Assembly: GCA_964453435.1 (NCBI GenBank)
Contig: CAYVQZ010000007.1
Coordinates: 38,399-102,398, forward strand
Direction: 5' to 3'
Length of the DNA: 64,000 nt
Origin: CAYVQZ01 sp964453435
Lineage (GTDB): Bacteria; Abyssobacteria; SURF-5
The first letter of the stretch is position 1. The number at the start of each line of letters is the position of its first letter. Below the pieces are notes generated by a model, which saw nothing but the letters and a program-made list of their open reading frames with translations, had not been told where the DNA came from and did not search any database. The position numbers and the translations under genes are program-made. Positions 17,897 to 26,890 of this stretch are shown piece by piece.

Positions 17897-19063
17897 TCAG
17901 ACGGGGAGCGCCAGCTCTTCGAGTTCTTCCGGGGCTTCGGTCAGTTTCACGTTGCCTGTTTCGGTAATCAGCACCGTGTCGGAATGGCGGAAGCCGCCAA
18001 GGCCGGGAATGTATATGCCCGGTTCAATGCTGATGAGCATGCCGGGGACCAGTTTTCTGTCGTCTCCGACCGCGACGTATGGCGCCTCATGTCCCGTGAT
18101 ACCGAAACCGTGGCCGGTGCGATGGAGAATGTAATCCCCGTATCCGTTATCGATGATTACCGTGCGGACTTCCCTGTCGATTTCGCCGAGCGCGGCTCCT
18201 GGTTTCGCGAGTTCATATGCGCGCGCCCTCGCCCGCATCGAGACCTCGAATGGCTTTTTTGCCTGTTCCGGGACCGAACCCAGGAAGAAGGTCCGCTCGA
18301 TTTCGACGCCGTAGCCGTCCGCCTGGCCGCCGACGCCGGAGACGTGGGGTCCGCCCTCCTCCATGGCGACGAAAGGCGTTGGCACGAAGTGGGGGTCGTG
18401 CGAAAGCGACGGAGGCAGCACTCCGGCGGCCATCTTTGTGACGTAAATGTTCAAGCCGGGTATATCCGCAAGCAATCTCTCCATGAGCAGGCGTTGAACT
18501 TCGGTATAAAGCAACAGTTCGAGCACGCCGGGCTTTGCCAGTTCCAGCAACCTCTTGTGGCCTTCGTTTATGAGCCGGCACGCGTGCGCCGTCCTGCCGA
18601 TCTCGTACTCAGTTTTCACGAGGCGCACATCGTCGATAATATCGTCAACGACTATTTCGCCGGGAGTCTCCTTTGCGATGCCGAGAGGCATTGCGGATTC
18701 CACCCCCACGGCGGCGCTCTCATCGATGACCTTCTGATAGACGTCAAACCAGTTTTCGCCTGGCGGAGCCGGAAACTCGTAGTAAGGAACGTACTCGAGG
18801 TCGAGCCTGGCCCGTGTCTTCACGTGGGTCGATTCCAGCAGGGGACACACCATTTTCGGCGTGCCCTTTCCGGGGATGACGAGGAGAAAGGGCCGTTCAT
18901 GAACATAGTTGGCGAAGTTGGTGAGATAGTAAATATTCACGGGGTCATACGAAACATAGTAGTCGAGCTTCCGCTCCTCCATCCCGGCCCGCACCCTCTC
19001 CAAGCGTCCGTTCAACTCCTCCTTGCTCGGCGGCGATGTGATCGGCTTCGGCATCGGTGTCAT
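17897..19063 (-). CDS. M24-family metallopeptidase-like protein (Xaa-Pro aminopeptidase / creatinase fold)
   Basis: A 388-residue protein with an N-terminal creatinase domain (YVSYDPVNIYYLTNFANY) and a C-terminal pita-bread domain. HRTGHGFGITGHE and SIEPGIYIPGLGGFRHSD are diagnostic. Two usual metal ligands differ: the second aspartate of the SDxTRTF motif is Glu in VEIERTF, and the glutamate of the RxED motif is Ser in RHSD. Metal binding may be altered, so peptidase activity is uncertain. The start follows GGAGGAG. It appears to be a single-gene unit. Confidence 0.82.
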   Translation of the reverse strand: MTPMPKPITSPPSKEELNGRLERVRAGMEERKLDYYVSYDPVNIYYLTNFANYVHERPFLLVIPGKGTPKMVCPLLESTHVKTRARLDLEYVPYYEFPAPPGENWFDVYQKVIDESAAVGVESAMPLGIAKETPGEIVVDDIIDDVRLVKTEYEIGRTAHACRLINEGHKRLLELAKPGVLELLLYTEVQRLLMERLLADIPGLNIYVTKMAAGVLPPSLSHDPHFVPTPFVAMEEGGPHVSGVGGQADGYGVEIERTFFLGSVPEQAKKPFEVSMRARARAYELAKPGAALGEIDREVRTVIIDNGYGDYILHRTGHGFGITGHEAPYVAVGDDRKLVPGMLISIEPGIYIPGLGGFRHSDTVLITETGNVKLTEAPEELEELALPV

Positions 19064-19215
19064 AGGCTCTCCTCCGAAAAAATGAATGTCGGAATTACAC
19101 TATGGATATCGGAACAAGCTGCCGGTTCGCTCGCCTCGAGTATATCCGCTCGATGGCTGTGCAACAACGCTCTTCCCTTTTGGAACACGAACGACCACGA
19201 GAATGGAATTTTCTC

Positions 19216-20079
19216 TTAATTTTCTCCGGCGCTCACGCCGTTCTCGGCGGGCGGCATGTGCAGAAGGCGATGAGAGTACGCAATCGAGCCTGTGGGACAG
19301 TTGTCGCGGCATTTCAGGCAGCGGATGCAGTTGGTGGAATTCGGAGCTTCGTATACCCTCAGACCCATGGGGCACTGCTTGTAACATTCGTCGCACTTGA
19401 TGCAGGTTGTGGCGTTCCAGTTCATGCTGTACAGGCTGAATCGGTTGAACAGCGAGTAGAGCGCGCCGAGCGGGCACGTTGTCCGACAGAAAGCCCGGTG
19501 GCTGACGACCATCCAAACAAGGAAAAAGATGAGGACGGAGACCTTGAACGCAAAAAGGCGCCCGAGCTGGCCTCTCAGTTGCGGCTCGAGCAAGGGCAGC
19601 GGGATACCGCCTTCGAGCGTGCCCGCCGGGCAGACGAACTTGCAGAAGTAGGGCGCGCCGAGTCCGAATTCGTCGACAAGAAAAGCGGGCATGAGGATTA
19701 CCATGCCGAGCAGGAACAGGTACTTCGCATTGTTCAGAAAGCGGGGGATTCCGAACTTTGGAGATGGAATTTTGTACAGGTATTCCTGCAGGAGGCCGAA
19801 CGGACAAATCCAGCCGCATGCCATCCGGCCCACGACGGCTCCCACGGCGGCGAGAAGGCCGAACGCGTAGAATGCAAACCGGTAAACGAAGCCGGCGGCG
19901 ACCGCCTGCATGGCGCCGATGGGGCACGCGAAAATAGCCAGCGGGCAGGAGTAGCAGTTAAAGCTTGGAACACAGAAATATTTGAGAGGCCCCCGGTAGA
20001 TGAGCTCACCCACGAACAGGCCTGTCACATATGAGTTTGTTATCGCGGTGCTCGCGAGTTGGAACAGTCGGCGCTTCAT
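19216..20079 (-). CDS. NapH-like membrane protein with 4Fe-4S ferredoxin domains
   Basis: A 287-residue inner-membrane protein with about five hydrophobic segments. Membrane-edge cysteine motifs are CGWICPFG, CKFVCPAG and CRTTCPLG. Two C-terminal ferredoxin motifs (CIKCDECYKQCP and CIRCLKCRDNCP) bind two 4Fe-4S clusters. Relatives (NapH, NosR, RdxA types) move electrons between quinols and periplasmic or cytosolic partners. The ATG at 20079 overlaps the stop of the upstream CXXC peptide gene by 4 bases, which shows coupling. The redox partner is not identified. Confidence 0.85.
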   Translation of the reverse strand: MKRRLFQLASTAITNSYVTGLFVGELIYRGPLKYFCVPSFNCYSCPLAIFACPIGAMQAVAAGFVYRFAFYAFGLLAAVGAVVGRMACGWICPFGLLQEYLYKIPSPKFGIPRFLNNAKYLFLLGMVILMPAFLVDEFGLGAPYFCKFVCPAGTLEGGIPLPLLEPQLRGQLGRLFAFKVSVLIFFLVWMVVSHRAFCRTTCPLGALYSLFNRFSLYSMNWNATTCIKCDECYKQCPMGLRVYEAPNSTNCIRCLKCRDNCPTGSIAYSHRLLHMPPAENGVSAGEN

Positions 20080-20240
20080 CCGATCCCTATACACTCGAGG
20101 CAGATTGTGCGCGCCTTCTCGAAAACATCTGTGGCCTCACCCCGATAGACGCCGTAACCGGCGAGCATGAGCGCACCGACCAGCAGGAAAAGCCACACAT
20201 ATGATTTGAGCGTCTCAGCTATTCTCGCCATCCGATTCAT
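20076..20240 (-). CDS. Small CD1871A-type CXXC motif membrane peptide
   Basis: A 54-residue protein with one membrane helix (about residues 14-32), followed by YRGEATDVFEKA and the ending ICLECIGIG. That ending and the YRGE segment are the hallmarks of the CD1871A family of CXXC peptides, which have no assigned function and occur beside NapH-like Fe-S proteins. The longer frame starting at 20366 runs through repeat sequence, so the MNRMARIAETLK start is preferred. Translationally coupled (ATGA) to the Fe-S gene. Confidence 0.8.
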   Translation of the reverse strand: MNRMARIAETLKSYVWLFLLVGALMLAGYGVYRGEATDVFEKARTICLECIGIG

Positions 20241-20340
20241 CCTTCCTTCAGTAGCTCGTCGGCCTGGCTGTGAATGTGTCCCGGGATTCGGTAATCCGTT
20301 GTTCGGGGACAATGAATCGGCCTCACGATTACCAAGCGCA

Positions 20341-20406
20341 GGAAACTGTCCCAGATTTACGGACACGAAGTCCCGCGCCTCGCGGGATAGAATCGGGACT
20401 GTCCCC
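20341..20406. repeat. Main-family repeat joined directly to the tail unit
   Basis: ACTGTCCCAGATTTACGGAC, then TCCCGCGCCTCGCGGGA and TAGAATCGGGACTGTCCCC. The central GCAC hairpin is replaced by the CCCGCG hairpin of the tail unit. It is followed by ATGAATCGTGGGACAC, as in the 54.1-kb copy. The remainder of 20241-20565 shows no gene. Confidence 0.75.
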
Positions 20407-20565
20407 GAAGTGAAAAACCTTCATCATGAATCGTGGGACACACTCACAGTCCCCTGCGTTCTGCGTTATCGTGTCTCTCTTAACATTTGGAAAGAGACGG
20501 CATGAAAATCGCGACATCGTTTCATTATTCTCACACATAGTAGTGCAGTCCGGAGTCGGCGGACA

Positions 20566-21570
20566 TCATCTTGATGCCCCTTCCGATGGCGGCGAGAGAC
20601 GTCCGAGCATGGTGAGGGCATTCTCTCGGCCGTCGGCGTTGGCGACAACGACCAACTTATCGTCCAGTTTCCGGACGGCATGAGCCTTTCCCGCCACCGG
20701 GGTTGTGACAAACGCCTCCTCTTTGGCGCTCTCGGTTCCTGGGAACTGTTCCCGGAAACGGAGAAAGGCTCGCGCAGCCGATTCGTTGTCTTTGTACTGC
20801 GCGATGACAACCGAGCATTCCGGGCGGCCGATTCGGTACCGCGCTATCGCTGCGCTCTCCCCGTTTTGAAGCCCGAAAAGGTCTTCCGACGCGATGTACA
20901 CCTGGTTGTTTATTCCAAGCTTGCCGCGCGCGAACACCTCGCTGTTCGGTACCTTCGATTCCTCCGGCAGGCGACCCATGATATCGGGAAGCGCCGCTTT
21001 CGCTCCGATGCCGTTCTCGAGCGCTTCGGCAATCTCCACGAATTCTGCGGCGGATATTGTCGCAGCTCCTGTTTGTCTGATATCCACGTAGTAATGGTTT
21101 TGCCAGAAAAAGAGACCGTTTTGATGAATCGTCCCGCCGCTTCCAACATCCACCGGAGACAGCGTCGGGTGGCGATTGTATGAGTATATCCCGAAGGCGG
21201 CCGCCGGATCCGTCATCGAGTAGACTTCCACGAAAACGTTCTTGTCCCCCTTCCGGTATGGTTTCGTCACCAGGGTGACAAACCCATATTCGAAATAAAT
21301 GTCGGCTCCTCCGTTGATATGGTCGAACAATCGCTCGCCCCTGAAGCTCTTGCTTTGGCCGGAGCGTTCCCACTCCCCGGCTTCCCCCGGAGCGGGCAGC
21401 AGCGTCTCTATTTTCTTCTCTTCGGGAATCGCTTTCCCGCCCGTCCGTTCCGTTGTGGAGGACTCGCCGGCGCACGAGAGGCCGGCAAAGAATAGAACGA
21501 GAAACGGAACCAGAGAGAAAAGCTCTGTTCGAAGCGTTTTTCTATGCCGTGATTTCCTTGATAACCACAT
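20566..21570 (-). CDS. DUF6599-type lipoprotein
   Basis: A 334-residue protein with an N-terminal export signal and a lipobox-like AGLSC, so probably membrane-anchored. The segment LFDHINGGADIYFEYGF is typical of DUF6599 proteins, whose function is unknown. The GTG start at 21570 overlaps the end of the upstream DUF362 gene by 29 bases, with GGAG 11 bases before it. The two are surely one operon. Confidence 0.7.
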   Translation of the reverse strand: MWLSRKSRHRKTLRTELFSLVPFLVLFFAGLSCAGESSTTERTGGKAIPEEKKIETLLPAPGEAGEWERSGQSKSFRGERLFDHINGGADIYFEYGFVTLVTKPYRKGDKNVFVEVYSMTDPAAAFGIYSYNRHPTLSPVDVGSGGTIHQNGLFFWQNHYYVDIRQTGAATISAAEFVEIAEALENGIGAKAALPDIMGRLPEESKVPNSEVFARGKLGINNQVYIASEDLFGLQNGESAAIARYRIGRPECSVVIAQYKDNESAARAFLRFREQFPGTESAKEEAFVTTPVAGKAHAVRKLDDKLVVVANADGRENALTMLGRLSPPSEGASR

Positions 21571-22597
21571 TGTTCAGGTCTCCTTCGCCGAGTCCCAGCT
21601 TTCGAGCGGTCTCGAGCTGGAACGAAATCATATCGTGCGAATAGGTATCGTCATGCTCCTCCATCAATCGGGAACAGTAGGTGTCGGTGGCAACCATATC
21701 TCCGCACAGAATTATCCGGTTCACGCCGGATTTGATTTCGGCGTTTTCTTTGAGGCCGGGGCCATGACGGACAAGCAGTGAGCGGCCATCCACTATGGTT
21801 AACTCGGAACGCACAGAGTCAGCGTATTCCGCAAGCGCCGAATCAAAAAACTGTTTTCCGTTGTCGTCCGCCCGGAGCTTGGTGTGCGCGACCTGACGCA
21901 GCGGGAAATAGACCGACCCGAAATGGTTCTTCAGCGCGCACGTAAACCGGGCGGAATCATGGCGCTTTATGACCGGCAGGTTTATGATAACGTCGGCGTC
22001 ATAGAGCGTTTTGACGACCCCTATGGTCGGATGCGAGCGCCATTGCTCCTTGTTCACGAACACATGAGCCAGCCTGTCGCTGAAATCGACAGCGTCCAGC
22101 TCTATTCCCGCGTCTCTCAAACGTTCCGGATAGTTCAGGGCCTTGAATTTGTCGGCTGTCGTGACGCCGCTGCTGTTCGCATCGCACACGGCAAGTGATG
22201 TTCCCCCCGCCCTGCGAACGTGGTCGGCCGCCGCGAGAATAACGTCGATGTCCGTTGTTACCGGCCACGGTTGCGTGTTCACAACATTCGGTTTGAACAC
22301 CACCCTTCTGTTTGCGACGAGTTTTTCAATTCCGCCCAACGCGTCAAATCCCGCCTCGAGCATCGTGGGAAAATCGGCCCCCTCGACCACAACAAGCACG
22401 GGTTTGTTCTTCTCCATGAAGAGGTTCCCCAAACCTGCGCGGGGAGCATGCGTCCCAGAGGAGCATGAAAGGCTTGGTCCCGCCATTGATATGCCGACGA
22501 CTCCCACGGCGGTGGAACGAATGAAGTCGCGTCGTGTTATGCCGACCGCCATATCACAAAGACGATGAGTTTTCTTGCCGCCTGGCCTTGTTTTCAT
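21542..22597 (-). CDS. Tat-exported DUF362 domain protein
   Basis: A 351-residue protein. ITRRDFIRSTAVG near residue 19 is a twin-arginine signal, so it is exported folded, as cofactor proteins are. The body is a DUF362 domain (RVVFKPNVVN, VIINLPVIKRHDSARFTCALKNHFG). DUF362 proteins are often found with Fe-S enzymes, but this one lacks ferredoxin motifs. The start at 22597 has GGGAG 7 bases upstream. The frame could extend to 22663, but without a better site. Encoded just before the DUF6599 lipoprotein. Confidence 0.82.
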   Translation of the reverse strand: MKTRPGGKKTHRLCDMAVGITRRDFIRSTAVGVVGISMAGPSLSCSSGTHAPRAGLGNLFMEKNKPVLVVVEGADFPTMLEAGFDALGGIEKLVANRRVVFKPNVVNTQPWPVTTDIDVILAAADHVRRAGGTSLAVCDANSSGVTTADKFKALNYPERLRDAGIELDAVDFSDRLAHVFVNKEQWRSHPTIGVVKTLYDADVIINLPVIKRHDSARFTCALKNHFGSVYFPLRQVAHTKLRADDNGKQFFDSALAEYADSVRSELTIVDGRSLLVRHGPGLKENAEIKSGVNRIILCGDMVATDTYCSRLMEEHDDTYSHDMISFQLETARKLGLGEGDLNNVVIKEITA

Positions 22598-22734
22598 TCT
22601 TAATCTCCCGTATGCATCATCAACATATATACCGTCGGAATTGAGGCTGTCCGATGCTCGCATCTTGCGCCGAAGCGCGCAACATCAAGTTGTCGAACAG
22701 CGAGTCCATTCCACACTCGCACGTTTTGCCCGCA

Positions 22735-23421
22735 TCACTCGGCTCCGGACATTGACCGCCTTGGCGCGGTCGCTGCGGACTCGGCTCCCTCGACCACTCT
22801 TGCCACACGCCACAGCCCGTTATCCAATGGAAGCGTCAAAATACTTGCTATGCCGGCTCCCAAACTGATAAACACTCCGGCGAACACGAGCTGCACTTCT
22901 CGCATATAATAAAACAGGTTGAATTTTTCGAACGAAACGGTTAAGAATCCGCCTATGTCCCCGAGGATTCCGAATATGAAACCCAGCCAGAAACCCCAGA
23001 GAGCTCCGAGCGAAAGGAGAACAAAGCGAAACGAGAACCACTGGCCCTTGCGTGTGGAAATGCCCGCCGTCATTCCGATGAAAGCTCCGGTGATAGCCCA
23101 GTGGCCGAATGGAACTTCGGGAACGAGCCGCTTGGCCAACAGTGCGCTGATCTGGCCTCCGATCAGATAGCCTGCGAGTGCAAACACAACCCCGTAGAAG
23201 AACTTTTTCAGCGACCGTTCCGAAACTCCGGGAACGAGTCCTATGAAACATGCGACAAGTATTTCACGGCTTCCTACCACTCTGAAAAGAAGCATTCCCC
23301 CAATGGCAGCCACTGCGCCAAGGAGCATCTTTACGGGCAGCAACTTCAGCCCGCGCTTGACCGCCTCACGGTCTCGTTTCATTTCCATGTCACTCCCCCA
23401 TCCGAACGTTCTTCCGTTCAT
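22735..23421 (-). CDS. Predicted multi-pass membrane protein of unknown function
   Basis: A 228-residue protein with five or six hydrophobic segments rich in Gly, including GAVAAIGGMLLF, LVPGVSERSLKKFFYGVV and GALWGFWLGFIFGILGDIGG. I recognise no family. The start at 23421 has AGGGG 6 bases upstream. Alternatives at 23388 and 23382 follow GGGGGAG and cannot be excluded. It sits about 160 bases downstream of the zincin gene on the same strand. Confidence 0.6.
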   Translation of the reverse strand: MNGRTFGWGSDMEMKRDREAVKRGLKLLPVKMLLGAVAAIGGMLLFRVVGSREILVACFIGLVPGVSERSLKKFFYGVVFALAGYLIGGQISALLAKRLVPEVPFGHWAITGAFIGMTAGISTRKGQWFSFRFVLLSLGALWGFWLGFIFGILGDIGGFLTVSFEKFNLFYYMREVQLVFAGVFISLGAGIASILTLPLDNGLWRVARVVEGAESAATAPRRSMSGAE

Positions 23422-23580
23422 TATTTGCCCCTTCCGCGGGAAATGAAAGAGCGCGTTCCACAAATTCCGGTTCCGGAAACTGTGCGATATTTCCCGACGG
23501 ATGGCCCCAATTACAGCAAACGCAGCACATCTTCGCCACCCCGCCACGCGCGAAGGTTCTCGCAGGCTGATATCAGCCCG

Positions 23581-24129
23581 TCAGCGGAGATATCGTCTCA
23601 ATCTCTGCTTCCGCTTCTTGGCCCGGCGCTTGAGTTCCTGATTTTTACCCACCCGGTGAGCGAACGCCTCGGCGCGCTTCTCGCCTTTGAGGGTGCCGTA
23701 GTGAATCGTGTCGAGACTATGTCCTATTTCATGAAGCAACACATGGTTGAGTATGTAGTCTTTGAGGTGGTCCTTGTCCCAGCACAAAAACCACTGATTG
23801 TCGATCTTTTGCCAAAAAGCGCCGAACTCCAGCCGCTCTTGCGCCACCGCCGGGTTCGGCTTCCTTCGGCCGTAATTCCACCTCAGCTTTTCGGGAACGG
23901 GATAGATGCGGATATGGGAACTGTCGTAGATATGCGCATCAACCCCCGGGTTCATTTTCACTTGGTTGCACAAATGTATGACCGAGACATTCCGCAACAT
24001 CTCCCCCGGGAGCGACTCAAGACGTTCCCGAATATCAGCGACGCTGCACGGATACACATAGCCCGCAGGAAGCGGGTCCACTACATATTTGATCCTGGCG
24101 ATCCGGCCCGTCCGGCGTTTGGCCACCAT
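23581..24129 (-). CDS. Putative zinc metallopeptidase with HExxH motif
   Basis: A 182-residue basic protein. LLHEIGHSLD near residue 137 is a zincin HExxH core followed by hydrophobic residues, as in small neutral metalloproteases. The third zinc ligand is not evident. No signal peptide is seen. The C-terminus is strongly Lys/Arg-rich. The start is 12 bases after the stop of the alpha/beta hydrolase gene, so the two share an operon. The family is not identified beyond the motif. Confidence 0.6.
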   Translation of the reverse strand: MVAKRRTGRIARIKYVVDPLPAGYVYPCSVADIRERLESLPGEMLRNVSVIHLCNQVKMNPGVDAHIYDSSHIRIYPVPEKLRWNYGRRKPNPAVAQERLEFGAFWQKIDNQWFLCWDKDHLKDYILNHVLLHEIGHSLDTIHYGTLKGEKRAEAFAHRVGKNQELKRRAKKRKQRLRRYLR

Positions 24130-24141
24130 GCTCCCCTTCTT

Positions 24142-24912
24142 TCAGCGTCCCGTCAGGAAGGACGAGACACAGTCGTTGAATTTGTTGCTCTGCTCGAGCA
24201 TCGGCATATGACCGCACCCTTCGAACAGCGCAAGCTCACTGTTGGCGATTCGCTGATGCAGATATTCCGAATATTTGCGCGGGGTCAGTCTGTCTTCGGT
24301 CCCACATATAATCAGGGCGGGCAAGTCGATTGACTCCACCCTGCCCATGACGTCGAATCTGTCGCAAGCCGTGAAATCCTTCACCAGAAGGTCGCTCGAA
24401 TTCCCCGCGAGAAGCTGTTTTTCCTCGTCGAGCAGCTCTTCTGGCGCCTCGGGTCCGAAAGTGAACTGCGCCATGTTCTCTATCGCAAGATTGAAGTCCT
24501 CTTTCAGGACCGAGAATATTGCCGGCAGAACCCGCAGTTTCGCCCCTGTTCCCACCAAGACCAGCCCGCCGAGTTTTTCCGGATGCGACAGCGCAATTTC
24601 GAGCGCGATAGCGCCTCCCATGGAATGTCCACCCAGAACGACACGGGAAAGTCCGAGGGATTCAAGAAGTTCCAGAACATATTCCGCGTATTTGCCGATG
24701 GCTGTTTCGCCCGAGCCTTCCGAAAGCCCGTGCCCGGGGAGGTCCAAGGCGATAACACGAAATCTTTCTGAAAGCGCATCGAACTGCCGCCGCCAAGTGA
24801 GGTGGCTGCCGCCGGCGCCATGAATCAGGACAAGGGCCGCCTGCGGAGGCTTCAGAGAAGGCTGGATATCTTTGAAGAAGATCCTTCGGGAGGCTATGAC
24901 AATTTCCCTCAT
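24142..24912 (-). CDS. Alpha/beta hydrolase
   Basis: A 256-residue hydrolase. The oxyanion motif is IHGAGGSH, the nucleophile elbow is GHSMGG, the acid lies in CGTEDRLTP and the catalytic His is in GCGHMPML. All triad positions are present, so it should be an active esterase, lipase or C-C hydrolase of unknown substrate. The frame opens at 25014, but the promoter lies between, so the ATG at 24912 (MREIVIASRR) is the start. Confidence 0.85.
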   Translation of the reverse strand: MREIVIASRRIFFKDIQPSLKPPQAALVLIHGAGGSHLTWRRQFDALSERFRVIALDLPGHGLSEGSGETAIGKYAEYVLELLESLGLSRVVLGGHSMGGAIALEIALSHPEKLGGLVLVGTGAKLRVLPAIFSVLKEDFNLAIENMAQFTFGPEAPEELLDEEKQLLAGNSSDLLVKDFTACDRFDVMGRVESIDLPALIICGTEDRLTPRKYSEYLHQRIANSELALFEGCGHMPMLEQSNKFNDCVSSFLTGR

Positions 24913-24985
24913 CAGGATTTCGATGCGAGCGCGCCCGAACCGATTCCACGCGCCGCAGTTGTTACACGGCAAATAATCCGATAAA

Positions 24986-25014
24986 ATTCTAACAACGATA
25001 GTCTCAAAAGTCAA
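24986..25014 (-). promoter_or_regulatory. Sigma-70-like promoter for the hydrolase-zincin operon
   Basis: On the minus strand, TTGACT, 17 bases, TAGAAT, 74 bases before the start at 24912. Confidence 0.65.
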
Positions 25015-25115
25015 TCGCGGGAGAGTCCGAAACGGGTCGGCAAAGCGTCAAAGAGAAAAGAGAGAAAGTGTCCTTTTTGCGCTTGCCCTCAGGGGCATCC
25101 GGCCCATACCTTTAT

Positions 25116-25145
25116 TTGACACGAGAGAAAAATCCGTGCTATATT
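25116..25145 (+). promoter_or_regulatory. Sigma-70-like promoter for the small lipoprotein gene
   Basis: TTGACA, 18 bases, TATATT, 49 bases before the GTG start at 25195. Confidence 0.6.
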
Positions 25146-25194
25146 AATGATGCGAGTTGACTGAGGAAAAAACCCCGTTATCGGGAGAAACAGA

Positions 25195-25605
25195 GTGGAC
25201 AATCGAGGGCAGGTTGCCCGGGGAAGGGCGCTATTTTTTTGCCTTGTGTTTCCCCTCCTGACCCTTTCCGGATTAATTCTTGTGACAACATCCTCCTGCG
25301 CTCGTCGCAGTCCGGACGAGGCGTCGGATATCGCAGCGCAGTCCGGCACAGCGATATGGGGGGCGGGCGACGAAGCGAACGTTTCTGTTCCCGTAACCGA
25401 ACCGTCGAACTCTCCGAAGAGAGAGGACGTCGATGCTGAAACGGAACGATTGCGAGCGGAGAACAGTATACTAAAGGAGGAGAATTTCTGGCTGCGGACG
25501 CGTTTAATTAAGACACAGCAATCGCTTGCAGAGGCAAATCAGAGAATATATTCGTTGAATCAAAAGCTCCATGCGATATTCAAACCCAACAGCGGAGGCG
25601 AATAG
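25195..25605 (+). CDS. Small coiled-coil lipoprotein, unknown function
   Basis: A 136-residue protein with an export signal and a Cys after TTSS (lipobox-like), a Pro/Ser-rich linker and a C-terminal coiled coil. The coil runs from about residue 82 to 128 with regular leucines (ETERLRAENSILKEENFWL, SLAEANQRIYSLNQ). The GTG start follows GGGAG by 8 bases. It probably oligomerises at a membrane surface. No family is recognised. It lies upstream of phoH but is separated by 307 bases. Confidence 0.6.
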   Translation: MDNRGQVARGRALFFCLVFPLLTLSGLILVTTSSCARRSPDEASDIAAQSGTAIWGAGDEANVSVPVTEPSNSPKREDVDAETERLRAENSILKEENFWLRTRLIKTQQSLAEANQRIYSLNQKLHAIFKPNSGGE

Positions 25606-25912
25606 CGGGAGCGGCGGAATATAATTCCCCTTCGCGATTTGTCCTTATACAATGGGGGCAGTCCCGAATCGTTGATTTCGGGGCAGTCCCCTGAACGTTT
25701 TGGGGAAACGTAAAGAGTCGGGAAATGCCAAGAAACGAGATGCAGCCCTGCGCGAATCCTTAAAAAGAAAAACCGTATGATTCCGAGGTTGTGCCTGACG
25801 ATTCGTCGTGTGGGTTGCCGGATTCGGTGAGAGATGCACCGTTCTCTCCGCCGCGCAATAACAGGGCAGATACATTCAGTCCGCTTGCTTTTCGGCGGGT
25901 CATGAACAAGAT
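25606..25912. repeat. Gap with a partial GGGACTGTCCC-type inverted repeat
   Basis: At 25656-25692, GGGCAGTCCCGAATC is followed by GATTTCGGGGCAGTCCCC, an inverted pair that resembles the ends of the main repeat family without its centre. Nothing else is seen before phoH. Confidence 0.45.
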
Positions 25913-26887
25913 ATGAGCAACGCATCGAAACAGATTCTATTGCGTGACAAAGACGAAGCCATCAGGCTCCTCGGCAGGAACCACGAACATGTGAAGCTGG
26001 TGCAGAAACATTATCCCGTAACGATTGTAGACCGCGGAGAAAAGGTCCTTGTCAGTGGTTCCGATGAGGATGTGGAAACGGTTCATGGCATTTTCGGCGA
26101 GGTGCTGCAGATAGTCCGCGGGGGGAAACAGGTGGACACGGAAGACTTCAAGTACGCCCTCAAGGCGGCGGCTGACCGGACACAGCCGTCCCTGTCGGGA
26201 GCGGTTGAGGATACAATCACCGTATCGCGCGGTTGCCCCCCCATACGGCCAAAAAGCAAGGGCCAATCCGAATACGTGGAGGCGATTCGCCAGGCCGACG
26301 TCGTTTTTGGCATCGGCCCCGCCGGAACGGGGAAAACCTATCTAGCCGTGGCGATGGCGGTATCCTCGTTCCTCAAGCGGAAATATGAACGAATGATTTT
26401 CACGCGGCCTGCCGTCGAAGCCGGCGAAAAGCTCGGATTCCTTCCCGGCGACCTCCAGGAAAAGGTGAATCCCTACTTGCGGCCGCTTTACGACGCATTG
26501 TATGACATGATAGAAGCCGATATGATAAGCCGGTTGCTCAGCCGGGGCCAGATCGAGGTTGCTCCACTCGCCTACATGCGCGGTCGCACCCTCAATCATT
26601 GTTTTGTGATTCTCGATGAGGCCCAAAATACAACCCACGAACAGATGAAGATGTTTCTCACGCGGCTCGGGCATGACTCGAAAGCCATAATAACCGGCGA
26701 TGTCACTCAAATTGACCTTCCCCCCGGAAAAGGTTCCGGCCTCGTGGAAGCCCAGCAACTGCTGAGCGCGATAGAGGGAATCCGTTTCGTCTACTTCACG
26801 AACCGCGATATCTTCCGTCATCCACTCGTTGCAAAAATCGTTGACGCTTACCAGAGACACGAATCCCGTGTGCGCGGGGAGGGCTAG
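25913..26887 (+). CDS. phoH: PhoH family ATPase
   Basis: A 324-residue cytosolic protein. The N-terminal 100 residues look like a KH-type RNA-binding segment, followed by a P-loop domain with GPAGTGKT (residues 135-142), FTRPAVEAGEKLGFLPGD and FVILDEAQNTT (Walker B). PhoH-like proteins are linked to RNA metabolism and are usually encoded beside YbeY. The order phoH, pgpH, ybeY, CNNM/CorC seen here is a widely conserved bacterial gene group. The next start is 3 bases after the stop. Confidence 0.93.
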   Translation: MSNASKQILLRDKDEAIRLLGRNHEHVKLVQKHYPVTIVDRGEKVLVSGSDEDVETVHGIFGEVLQIVRGGKQVDTEDFKYALKAAADRTQPSLSGAVEDTITVSRGCPPIRPKSKGQSEYVEAIRQADVVFGIGPAGTGKTYLAVAMAVSSFLKRKYERMIFTRPAVEAGEKLGFLPGDLQEKVNPYLRPLYDALYDMIEADMISRLLSRGQIEVAPLAYMRGRTLNHCFVILDEAQNTTHEQMKMFLTRLGHDSKAIITGDVTQIDLPPGKGSGLVEAQQLLSAIEGIRFVYFTNRDIFRHPLVAKIVDAYQRHESRVRGEG

Positions 26888-26890
26888 CCT

